Shown one piece after another: positions 25,021 through 37,200 of a stretch of DNA of 64,000 nt (its first letter is position 1; each line of letters starts with the position of its first letter). The DNA comes from Heliopora coerulea (Eukaryota > Cnidaria > Anthozoa > Scleralcyonacea > Helioporidae). The notes under the pieces are model-generated. The model was not told the DNA's origin, made no database searches, and saw only the letters and a list, made by a program, of their open reading frames with translations. The stretch is from the NCBI GenBank assembly GCA_030142905.1, contig JASJOG010000028.1, forward strand, positions 1,984,001-2,048,000, in the 5' to 3' direction. The position numbers and the translations under genes were made by a program.

Positions 25021-25699
25021 ACGTGGTCATGTTTATACTGTAGGTGTCCACTTCCTAGTATTTTAGGCCTTAGTTATTTTGACTGGCCGGTTAGAATCCA
25101 CAAAATGAATCGTGCTTCTCTCTAAAATTTACCTGAGTGACCAATCTAACCATGGAAAACAAAAAACTACCCTTATATTCAGAGAAGGACTCATGGTCCA
25201 TGAAAACAAAACCAGTAGCCTGCGTCATTCAAACTTTATTTAAATGGTTTCAGCCTACCCACGCTTGGCGTGGTGTGGAACGATAAGCAGTTAAATCTTC
25301 CGCTCTGGCAAATGATCAACCTGGATTAATCTAAGACGAAAAAACGTCATGAAGTTGTTTCGGACCCGTTGTGAAACTTATTCGAATCTCCGACAGATGT
25401 CGGTGGACTGGCTAATGAATTAGAAGATAAACCCCCTTCTTCAACGATAGCATATAGGGCAGAAAAATTAATTTTCAAACATCAACAGAAGAGGAAGGTC
25501 GCAAGTGCTGACGGGTCTATTAGTTACTAAAATTATAACCTGAGGATATGGCGCACCACTATAATGAGAGAAACTAGCACCTCACGAACATGACATAGTT
25601 CGGCAGTGGCCTGGTCGGCCTCAGGGTTCTGGGTGTCAAACCTATGAAAATTTTCCAATAAGCTCGCATACCTTCAGTTTGTCCACAATATTTCCAAAC

Positions 25700-26046
25700 G
25701 TCCTTCCGTCCCTTCCTTCCTTCTTTCCTTCCTTCTTTCCTTCCTTCTTTCCTTCCTTCTTTCCTTCCTTCTTTCCTTCCTTCTTTCCTTCCTTCCTTCC
25801 CTTCCTTCGTCTCTTCCTTCTCTTCCTTTCTTTCCTTCCTTCTTTCCTTCCTTCCTTCCTTCCTTCTTTCCTTCCTTCCTTCCTTCCTTCCTTCCTTCTT
25901 TCCTTCCTTCCTTCCTTCCTTCCCTTCCTTCCCTTCCTTCGTCTCTTCCTTCTCTTCCCTTCTTTCCTTCCTTCCTTCCTTCCTTCCTTCCTTCTTTCCT
26001 TCCTCCCTTCCTTCTATTCCCTTCTTTCCTTCCTTCTTTCCTTCCA
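25700..26046. repeat. CCTT/AAGG tetranucleotide tract
   Basis: About 350 bp of CCTT units with TCTTCC and CTTCGTCTCTT interruptions; the block CCCTTCCTTCGTCTCTTCC occurs twice. One strand is pure pyrimidine over long runs. The open frames it creates are low-complexity artefacts. Confidence 0.95.
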
Positions 26047-26861
26047 AGCTTAAAAATTTCCAATTTCCCATTCAAACTTTCTTTCGAACTTCTATCCGAA
26101 TTTCTTTTAGAAAATTAATCCAAATATCCTTTCAAACATCTATCCAAATTTTAAAAAATTTGCTCTCTAGGTTGGCAACTTGCCCACCTAGCCACTGGCT
26201 ACGCCTTTGTCTTTGGAGTCAGTACACAACATTGGTAATTTCCAATCGGATGTATGCAGGCTCTCCTAGATTTTCAAATTTATATCCATTGTTAATGGTG
26301 GGTCTTCATGATTTGTGTATTACTATAGATCTGTACATCTAAATGTCTTATTACAAGGGCTTCAAAACGTAATTTCTTCTCGGATTGGGTTTGCCCTTCG
26401 GATTTTTACAGATTTCTTTCAGTTTCTCCACCCTTTATTAACATTCTTTATTTGAAAACAATAATGAAAGGCACATTCATGAATGTTTATTCTTTTAATT
26501 CTTATTATAAAGAATACTAAGATAGCACAGGTTGGACAATGGGATTGATTGTTATTCCACTTTAATTACACTACTTTACTAGGCATAAAGACGCTTGATT
26601 GTGGCCGGCAAGCAGACTCTGACTTGATAGACTACTCATGAATTATTGGTGAAACACTTTTATCCTGTTTAAGTTCTTTAATCAAAATATGATAGCATTT
26701 GAACGAAAAGAAATTCTCATTCGTTTACAACTAAGCACACTATAGGTTATAAATTTCTTCCACATCTATCAAGGCTTACCATAGACATATTATGATTTGA
26801 TATTATTAATTATCCAAATTCTATAATTTGTTGCTATTTAGTGTTCCTTGTCCTTTATATC
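26047..26861. other. AT-rich intergenic DNA
   Basis: No gene or clear repeat boundary is seen. TTTCAAAC and TATCCAAAT motifs near 26070-26160 recur a few times next to the CCTT tract. Confidence 0.4.
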
Positions 26862-28060
26862 TGCTAAGTGCCAAGTTTCGTTACTATGGACCAATTTCTA
26901 GAGCGGTCATTGCTTTGGAAATTCTGTTAATCAACAATCCGGTTCAAACACTAGCAACAATTACGGCTTTATGAATTTAACTAAACCATCAAAAACATGG
27001 GTTTTCACCGGCTGCCCCAGCTCATTTTTCCAACTGATAGTTTTCACAACTCTAAGTTGTTGTGGTATTTTTACCACCAGAATACTAAAAATGGACTCCT
27101 TAGAGACTTTAGTTCTTCCAAACTGGCCTCTTCATGTAATTCTGAAACTAAGCTTCGTCATGAGAATTTTGGTACACAGTAATTAATGTTACAGACGTCG
27201 ATCCATAAGTTGAAATAGGGTGAGGGGAACGCAGGTATGGTCGAGCCTTTTTGCGCCTTGCCAAGAGCGAAGTGTGCGCCCTCTTAGCGGGACCCTGAGC
27301 AAAAGTTTTAAAATTTCAAAGTCTCTGAAGTGTTTTTGTGCATTTTGAGACTTAACACATTTTACATTTTGACTTTCTTTGGAAACAAACCTGTATTTGT
27401 TGCGATTTCACGACAGCCTGCTGCTCTTTTATAATTCATGAAATCCACAACTGAAAAACATAAAAGGGTTCAGTTGTGGACCCCCCACTTCGCCATGCAA
27501 GCGCAGGATGTCATGATGAAGCGCAGGGTCAATGCTTTGCTGGACCTCTTTTAAATCCTGACGAGACAAACTGTATTATTTTGTCCATTTCATTTCGGGG
27601 TATGATTTTTACTTAAACGACCAACCAAAACGTTGGAGTACAATTGATGTGTTGTCTCCTTCACTTGAAAAGGTGGAAGTGACATGTCTCCCCTGTCCCC
27701 CACCAATCAACGCCCTTGGTTATTGTTAAAACCTACGCAATGTCCAACTCGTGTCGTGCCAATTAATCTCTTGGCTTTTGCCGCCGTGTATAATGATGGA
27801 ACGTTCTCTTTGTTTCACCTGGAAAGTGATTGTGAGCTGATAGTTGTCATAAGAAAACTCTAAAGGACCAAGAGGACCAAACTCCTCATATTATCCCGCA
27901 CAGATGGACTAGATAGTCAGTTGGCTTTTGTTCTGTTGAATTACGGTTAAATTTTCTCTCTCATGTAGATTTGCATGCATAAAAAGTTACAGACAAAGAT
28001 TTCTCTTGCGTCAACTTCCGATGTGAAAACGAAAGAGCTCTTTGTTTAGCATCTTTAACT
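26862..28060. repeat. Diverged direct duplication, copy 2
   Basis: Second copy of 23268-23930. Blocks CTGCTAAGTGCCAAGTTTCG, GCTTTGGAAATTCTG, CTGCCCCAGCTCATTTTTCC, TTCCAAACTGGCC, CAATGTCCAACTCGTGTCG and GCATGCATAAAAAGTTACAG appear in the same order. The copy ends about 200 bp before the ephrin start codon, so it may overlap the ephrin promoter or 5' UTR. Confidence 0.55.
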
Positions 28061-28268
28061 TTCCATCCAATCAGGGTTTAATTGTTTAGAAAAGGCAAAG
28101 ACTCTATGGCAACCGTCACTGATCATCGTCACCATACTTAAAGAAGAATGATTTAACAAGTTTCATCAAACAAAACCGGTATCGTCAGCGATCAGACGAC
28201 CTTTTCAGTCCTCGAATGACATTTTCGAGATTATCGACCACTACTTGGAAATAGACTAAATAACTTCA

Positions 28269-31200
28269 ATGAATCACTTTCTCGTCCGAGTTGTTTTTGT
28301 CTGGTACTCATTCCTTCAATTTGGGCATTCTACAAGATTCCTTCCCATGGTGGTATGGGATCACCTGAATCCACTGTAAGTAATAAATTATATTTTCTTA
28401 TAAATTACTTTTGCTATTTTTGTGTCAGAAAACAGAAAGAAAATAAAAGGTACCTATAAAAAGCCCGAAATGTTCATTTAAAAGGTTCAAAACAATGTTA
28501 ATGTCTCACACAAGCCGCCTATGTGCCTTAACCGAGACGCGCCAGTATGTACCTTACGTTAAGAACATCCTGTTTTTGCCGCTTCTAATTTCTGTCGTCT
28601 GAATGGATCTGATATTATCTTTCCAAAGACCAACGACCTCGGGCTCTTTCAAGATGAATTGAAGCTTCTACAATTACCTGTTGTTTGTTCGTATATCTAG
28701 TTGCACGAGTATTGTGAAGGAATGGACTTTTCTTCTCTGCAATGACCACGAAGTTGTTTGTTGGGTGTAAATAAAAATTTGTGGAAATGTGAAGTTTTCG
28801 TAGCGCCTCCAGTAAAGTTGAGATTCTGCTTCATCACGATCACTACATCAAACGCAAAACGCTGAGCAAGAACTAGTCATAAGATGGAACATTTGAGAAG
28901 AAAGAGCTCTTTACACATTAATTAAACTGAAACGTGAAATCGCTCCTTTGACGTTGAAAAGTTAAACTACGTGCACCACGGACCTGGAAAATTCATTCAC
29001 GAAACTCAACTCTGCCGTTGAAAAGAAATCCTGAACGTGATTGAATTACTTTAATCGAATGAAATTCTGTAAGGAAAAAAAATAATCAGCTTTCACATAG
29101 TTTTCACTTTTTCCCTTAATTTTGAAAGATGTCATTTTGTTATGATCATCTTTATTGTCTTGCTCGACCTGAGTCAAAGAATCTCATCACTAATTGTAAA
29201 TAATACAAAAGTTAGTTTCACCTGGTAAAACAATTTAGCGACCTAGAGTTTGTTATGAATCCGAAATTAGATTGCCTTTTGGTTGGTTCATACATCACGG
29301 TTATTTTTTAATCAGTGATATCGAGGGTGCTGATATCTGAAATGAACAGAAAAACATATCAAGAGTAATCATTAAACATTTTCAAATTTATTTTATACAT
29401 CCATTATTTATACATTTATTTATTCAAATTACGTAATGTGTTAATCTGCTCTCGGAAGGTTGCTTCTTGCTCACAATCTCAATCTTAATGCTATCAAGAC
29501 CGAGTTAGTGGTGACTGGATCATGGTCACAGCCGATTTTAAAGAATAATCCAAGGAGGCGACTTAAAGTAATGATCGAAGCCACACTTCATAAACAAGCT
29601 TTTGAAAACAAGGCACTTGGATGGTATTAATGATCCTAATTTTATCTTGAGATAAAAATACTTATGTTTATAAAAATCTAATACATGGAATAGTAGCTAC
29701 ACTACGGTTGTAGGATTCTGACGACAGATATAATCTTCTCGCAGACTGCATGTTAGTTTAAAGAACAGTCACGTTTTGACTATTGTTGTGAGGTGTGGAA
29801 TGAAAAGGAAGGTATGGTTTGTGTCATTGTTGACAATCACAGAAGCTTCGTAAAACGTCATCAAGATAATTTCTGGAACGTGTGTTGCTAGTAAAATTGC
29901 TACTTGCGTATTTCCTTTTTGTGAATAGTCCTCGGCATTTATTTTATCAGCTAGTTAACTGTTCTAATCACGATTCATTTAATGGTATTGTCATTTTCAG
30001 TTTTTTTTTTATTGTTCTTCTGATCAGTATTATTGTAATTAGCGAAATAATTATTTTGCTCCCCCATCGAAATCATCTTTTAGTTGATAAGGCTGCCGTG
30101 TATAAATAGTGTTTTGCCTAACAACCTCTCAAACCGAAAAATTAGAACAAATGATGTAAGAGATTTTTTCCGCTATCTGTATCCGCTAAGAACCCTCTCT
30201 TTTGGGAGTGGTCTCTGGTGGAGTCTTGGCACTGGAGAAACCTCCGCTGGCATCCTCACTTTGCTGGGCGTAACCATCGCCCATGATCACAGAGGAAACA
30301 AAATTTGCTTTATGGACTATGTTTAGTACAACACACTTCCTAATTGGCCACTTTGAATGGTGGGTGTTATCTTGACTTTGTGCAAGTTGAGTGATACCTT
30401 GTAACTTGTGCCTCGTAAGTAAGGTCCAACTCGGATGCCTTAGCTAATTTTAAAATAAGGACAAAGAACCACCTCATGAAACCAGTTATATGTGCAGTAC
30501 TCTTGAAGGCAAATCAGTTAATTAACTGTTCTCAACCAATCAGGTGCGGATTTTGCTTGACCAATAAGGCGACAAAATACACCAAGTAATGTGATGTATT
30601 CTAAAGGACGGTTGTTCAGAGACTGAATGGGTGATCCGGCAAATAACTCCTAGCGAGTGAACATCGCTATTGGTGGTTTTATCTACAGAATAGCAGTTAA
30701 GCCGTTGTTACAAGTGCAATATTTTGTTTTACGGTTTTCATTCTGGCATATGCTATAATTCCGGGACAGGCTAATATTTCTGCTTATGATTCACTCTAGT
30801 TCGTCCTTAGAGTTCTAGTGAGATTAATGCATACTTCGGGATCACAATCGCTTCTCGTAAAACCGCACATGTAACAAGCCCTTCATTCAGAAGATAGTGG
30901 TATTCAGCGAATAAAATTCAACTGTCCAAACCATGAATAGAACTTGTTTGCTGATGAAACAGACTCCGAATATCAAGGTCATCTTGAAAACTCAAGATTT
31001 GAGTAAAATCAAGACAATTATGGTATTAGCGTGATATTTTGTCGTTATTTCAAAGACATCGTCAGACAGACTCATACATAAACATTGCCTAGGTCTATTT
31101 ATACAGGTGTGGGTAGTGTTGACGTCATCTTTAAGAAGAGCTAGATCTATTTACAGCGAAAAGACGCTAATTAATTATTTATTTGACAGAGTGAGAAAGC

Positions 31201-34200
31201 TATCAGTGTGTGTGTGTGCTGAAAGATCTAAGTAAAAAGAGAGAGTTCTTTGGAAGCCTTGAGTCCAGAATTTAATTCTGGTTTATTGAATTTGATGCAG
31301 AGTGCTTCGATTAGGATAAGTTTGTTTGTAGTTGTTGAGTAGCTGGAGAAGAGGATTTTGTAGTTATTAAAAATTAGGTTTCTCAGAGAAGAGGATAAGC
31401 TTTGTCAGAGGGGAACGTCGTTAAGTCGGTCATATTGTGTTTGTAAAGTCATCAAGAAATTGTGCGGGTTCGCAGTTGAGAAAATGTTGTGCAATAGCGC
31501 TGTTGTTATGTTGTGTCGCGTGCTCGGAAAGTCGCGTTTGAAGGCAGCGATTGATTTTACCGATGTAAGATTTATTGCAGCCGGGGCATGTAACTTTGTA
31601 AACGACTTTGTTGCGGAAATTGTCGGCTGGCACTGGATTTTGAACTTGTTTGCTGGTTTAGCAACGACTGCTTTGAAAACGCGACTTCAAGAGCTCTGGA
31701 ACCAATGGAGTAACAAGCTGCTCGAGAAAGTCACGTGACGTTAAAATGCATCACAAAAAGTGCTGTTCTTAAAATACATTAGAATTTAGGAAGTCAAAAG
31801 AGCACACGTAAAGCTGATAAAACGCTTGAACCGATTTTCTCCTATTGTACGCAATCCCCGTTCTTTTATTCTAAACTTTGTTTTAAGGTAATTTACGCAT
31901 GCCCAACAGGAAAAAAGCCGGTTGATGGCAGAAGTTTCAATCACTTCAAGAGCTCTAATGGCCGGAAAGTCCACCCAATAGTAAATACATCAATCTGGTA
32001 AAGTTTAGTTTAACGAATTGAGATTACTATAACCACTATATACTTGCTATATCAGAAAAAACATGTTTCTTCCTTGGTATTCTACGACGAAAATTGTCAA
32101 CCAGGCGCAGCGACGTATTCCCAGGCAATATGCGTAGGATAGACAAGGAGTCTTGTCCTTCCAGGGCAATATAACATTTATATAAGCTTAACATTGACCA
32201 TGTCACCCTCGTCTGCTTACGACTTACTGGCAGTCAATATTCACCATTGACAGTACACGTTGTCGTGTCAGAATAAACGCAAAATAATGACACTAACCTT
32301 TGTGATTAATTTTCAAACGACTTCATTCATTCAGGAATTTAAGTGGATCACCACAATTTCCGGTCAAAGCCTTGTGACTTTCTTGCATGGAGGTGTTTTA
32401 GAGAAGTTAATCCAGGTGAATTTTTGTTTCCCATATTAACACTAGAACTATTTCCTCGAGTAAAAATAAGCCATGGCCAATATAAGACTGAGTCTAAAAT
32501 AAGACACGAACACTTATATCAATGGTTCACCATGAAGTTGTTTGCGACCAAAATAAACCGCAGTTAAGCCACGAAATTATAATAACTGTAATTTATTTTC
32601 TTTCACATAAATGGCCTCAAATGATTAATATGAGATCGAAAATCATTGTGATTGGCCGAGGAACATGGTGACTCATCTGATGATGAATCCTTAATTAAAG
32701 CCAGCATTGCCAAATATGCCTTATCGCTCCAATAGTTCATGTCTATATTGTGTAATCTATGCTTCTGCATGACTAAAAGAATTACATAAGAGTAGCGAAG
32801 CAAAAGCCTTTTCGACTTACCACCGTGACCTATTGCGAAAGGTGCAACTTTAGGTAAATTTGTAGCTAGCGTGAAGTAGAGGAGACGATTGCCTTCTGTG
32901 AAATTTGGTAATTGGGTGCCCCTTGTACCATTCTGGAGCAGGGCTTCTATGTGTTGTTAATCAACACCAATTTTTGCCTCCTCCGTTACTGAAAGTTGGC
33001 TACGGTCTTCCTTGTGACCTTCCGTGGCAGAGCTTAGAGCGTGTATGTTGCTTAATTGTAGATTCTAAAGTGGCTTGTTGTGTCAGAACCAAATTCATGA
33101 TTATGACTTACTAAATTTCAGCATAGTTTTACGCCTTTTGATAAGAAAGCTACAAATATTTTGATAAAAAACCTTTAAGGTCTAACGAGTTCTTTGGCGA
33201 CTTGTTAAAGCAAAATAACTGTTGCAATAGTAATGTAGAATGGTGCGGAGGTCGATGGTATTTGAAATAGTGTAACAACGATTTCCTTAAAGACGCGAGA
33301 ACTAGGATAGCTATATCTTTCGCGATATCTCCTGGGGAGGCTGAAATTCCAGGGAATTATGACTACAGTGACGTTGAAATTATACCCTGTAATGACATCT
33401 GTCACATTACTACACGGATACTCTTGACATAAGAGTTATATCGCACTTAAAATACAACTCTTATGTCAAGAGTATATTTGTTTAATTTTTGTTTACCAAG
33501 TGGCATATACTTTAGCCGACTTGCTCACAATATTCTTCAGAGCACTAGTTACGTCCCACGTATGCAAAAAACAGATGATGATTTTGGTCAACACCATTAA
33601 AATTCTGAAACATCACAACAAGCATTTATCATGAATAGATAAAAAGAAAAATAAATAATAAATATTAGTAAAAAACATTCTGTTTTTATTTACTTAATTA
33701 AACAATAGCATTATTAAAGATGCGCAGCTGGGGAGGGCGACCGACTCTCAAACTGGAAATTTCAGGCGGAAACTACTTAATGGAAACTTGGACCAACGGA
33801 ATGGTTTATAGCTTTTTTTATAAATTGCTTCGATACGTACTTGAGGCCAAGTAAGTAAAGGCAATCATCGAGCCGGAATCATGCAATTTGGTTATATTTG
33901 GTACTTTTTCAGTAAAAACGTGATGGACATATTAAAAAAAGCTGGTTCGCCTTAATGACCATTGACCGTTCGACTATCTTTGTCTTATCGTATTTTATGC
34001 AGCTTTGAGTTGCACGACTTTTACAACGGTGCTACAACTGTTCAGTTGCCAAATGAATTTAAAATAAGAAGGGTTTTCTTTTTTGAATGGCCAACGGTGC
34101 CAATTAACTGTGATGAACGGCAGAAGTAGATCGACAGATCATTTATAGATAAAAGTTTTATTTACTCAAGATAATCCAGTCAGTAGATATTTTAGACTAT

Positions 34201-37200
34201 TATCAAACGGGTTCGTGTTTGTGTAAGAAAAGGCACTTACATTGTAAGTTATTAGTAAAATTTGATGAACGAATCTAATAACGTGAACTGAATTACGTAA
34301 GCATTCTCTTTCGACACCGAAGAGAATGAATTATTAAGGGCTTTCTATGGCCATACTGAGGCCAAAAGTACCTATCCTTGTGCCCTTGATTGTTTGGAAA
34401 CACACTGGTACACCAAAGACCTGAGTGTTGACACAACTTGTTAGTATCTCACTAGCAGATTTTCCACGTCTTGCGAAATGGTTGAGAAATTTAGTCAATA
34501 GAATTACCTAGCGTCATTAAATAGTTTTCCAAACGTTTTTTAACCTTTTCAGGCTATCTTGCAAGTGTAACTGGCTCACAATTCCACGTATTGATATATA
34601 TGATCGCGTTGACTTCGTATGCCCATCGTTAAAAATTGCTGTGAAGATGTTGGATGGATATTCGCGACCCACTGGGGAAATGAACGAGAATATTTTCAGG
34701 AGAAAATGGATGGGAAGCAAGGACGATTTGATAAGTCACATAAAGAATGGAACTTTGGACTACTTTTGCGATCCAGCCAAAAGTGGTATGTGAAATAAAT
34801 AATATGCGACAGATTATTTAAATACTGAGTTACAAGATACAATTTTTCGTAGAACCTGTTTCGTGAAAAAAATTTGTTGTCGTCGCACGCAGGGGCGTTA
34901 CATGCTATAGTCGACTTATTATTCGTCGACATTTGTCCTATTTGCTTTTGAAATTTCATCTCAGTTCTAGCTTTAGTGCAGCTTAAGGATCTGCAAAACT
35001 GAAACAGTTATCTGTAGCGTATTGAAAAGGTTATCTCTATTTCTGCCCTTCTTTCATGTTGATCTGCTTTCATTATTTCTAATCTCATTTCTATGCGTGT
35101 CTTTTACTCTAGATCTTTTATATTCATGCAAAAATGGAGAGGATGGAAAAGCAGTAGGAGTAAATTTCAAAAGGAATTCTGGAGACGAGTCAAAAAGCTA
35201 TGAAAATGGCGTCTATGTGTTTTTTAGTAAGCAAATGCATTCCATCTTCACATTGTAGCAGCGGCGTCGTGGGATAGACTTAATAAAGGGAGCAATGCAT
35301 GTAAATGTTATTAACACGCAACAAATACTGGTAGAAGAAAAGACATATATATTGACAAACGTTTCGCTTCACCCTGATGTCACATGTAACAACGAAATGT
35401 TAATCAATAGATGTGTTCATTCCTGTACAGGTGTTTGCTGTGCGTTGATGAAATGGCTTTGTTATGTGCAAAATCTGCTCAGCACTGTTTTTAAGGGTTG
35501 AAATACCAATAGAATCGATATTTCCAATAGACAAATTATTTATATAACTTTGTCGAAATTGGACAAATTAACAAACGTATGGGAACGTCTGGCTTAATGG
35601 ACACAAAGAGATATGGTGTAACTTAAAAATTCACAGAACCACCTTAGTTATTTCAGTTTTGGCTCGAATTGGTGATGAACTCATCAAGTGACGTCTCCAG
35701 ATGAAAGGACTTTTGCAGTGCTCTCGTAGACCATCGGTTAGATATATTGGCTTGTGCCTTCTAATAATTAGTAACTATGTCAACCTTACGTGAGTCAGTG
35801 AGTGTAACATCTAAACGCAATACAAACGGAGAAAGGAGGATGCTATGTCCCCGCCTTAATACGTATTTAAACGTAAACACTATAGGTTTTGATAATAATA
35901 AAAAATGATGTCATTGGCCGCTCAGTAGGAAGGTAGACATCGAAATACTCAAACCCAATCATTGTTATCAGGAAATTAATATAAGTTGTTTAATCTGTCA
36001 TAGATAATGGAGATGATGGTAAAGTTGAAACACTCGGCAGTACCCTGAAAAAGTGTGCCATGGTCTTTGCAGTGAATTATAAGGATAAAACCGCTAAAGT
36101 GGAACATGATATGTCGTATGGGAAATACTTAAATCCAGATGGTATGGCAGACTACTGCTACATATTTTTGTTATTTATATATAAATTATATGGTTTATTA
36201 TCATATATCAGATAATTTATATTATATATGAGATTGTGACAGGTAGTGGGCCTTAGGTACTGCGACAAGTAAAATAATTCTAGTTACACTGTATAATCCT
36301 GCATCCCCTTCTTCGTTGGAGCATTTCCATGTTCATGTCCATATAAACTCTTTCCAAAAAGCTGAAAAAGCAGCTAAAAATATGATGAAAGATGATATTT
36401 TTGAGAAATACAGCGCTTGCTGACCAAACTTTCAGAAAATGTAATTATCAAAATGCTATTTGATCATGGTATTCAAAGATCTTTTTTAAAGCGTAATCAA
36501 ATCTAAAATGTCAAATTAGGAGAAAATGGTATTCATCTCATGAAATTTAATTCCCTGTATCTATATAGAAAGATTTACTGCCAAAATCAGTGGAGTGCTC
36601 GTAACGCCTAAAAAAACGATTCGCCCAAGGAAACGAATCCCAACGAACGGTTCGGCTAACGGAAAAGAATTTAACCACGTGACAATAGTAAACAAGAACA
36701 CCTTAACGGTACATCGTTTCACTTAATTATCTTCCATGGACGCAAAAATGTCTTTACAACTAAAAGTAATTTATGGTTAAATCATTTCATCGATTATTTA
36801 GTCTCTTACATCTAGGGAAAGAGATTTTCCATCGTAGAATTTCCTTCCTTTCGTTGTTAGTTCGAACATTATGATATTCAGTACAGTAGTCCCGCCAAGA
36901 TCAAATATTCAAAAATCTTTTTGTCACGTGGTTACATTCCTCTCCGTTAGGGTTGCTATTGGTGCGTCGTTTTTTAACTCGTGACGAGCACTCTTCTGAT
37001 TTTGACACTATTGGGTTAAATTGAAGTTTTCAGGAAACCTCACCCACTCAGCAACGAAGGACGTCGCCAAGAAGCCAATTTATATGAAGAATATTTGGGC
37101 TACGTTGAGCGAAAATTTGGTCGAATCTAACCAAATAACAGCCTTCTACTAACTTGTGCTTACATTGTGTGCTAGCTGGGTTACATCTTCCGTGATGAAT

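Noticed and set aside
25574..26075. Long Lys/Glu/Gly/Arg-rich and Phe/Pro/Ser-rich open frames
   Set aside because: Translations of the CCTT/AAGG tract; periodic low complexity with no coding signal.
26971..27186. 71-codon plus-strand frame
   Set aside because: Overlaps the diverged duplication, whose other copy does not keep this frame.
29882..30109. Leucine-rich frame that could be the ephrin signal peptide
   Set aside because: Begins with GTG, not ATG; the exon at 28269 fits the ephrin start, phase and WDHLNP motif.
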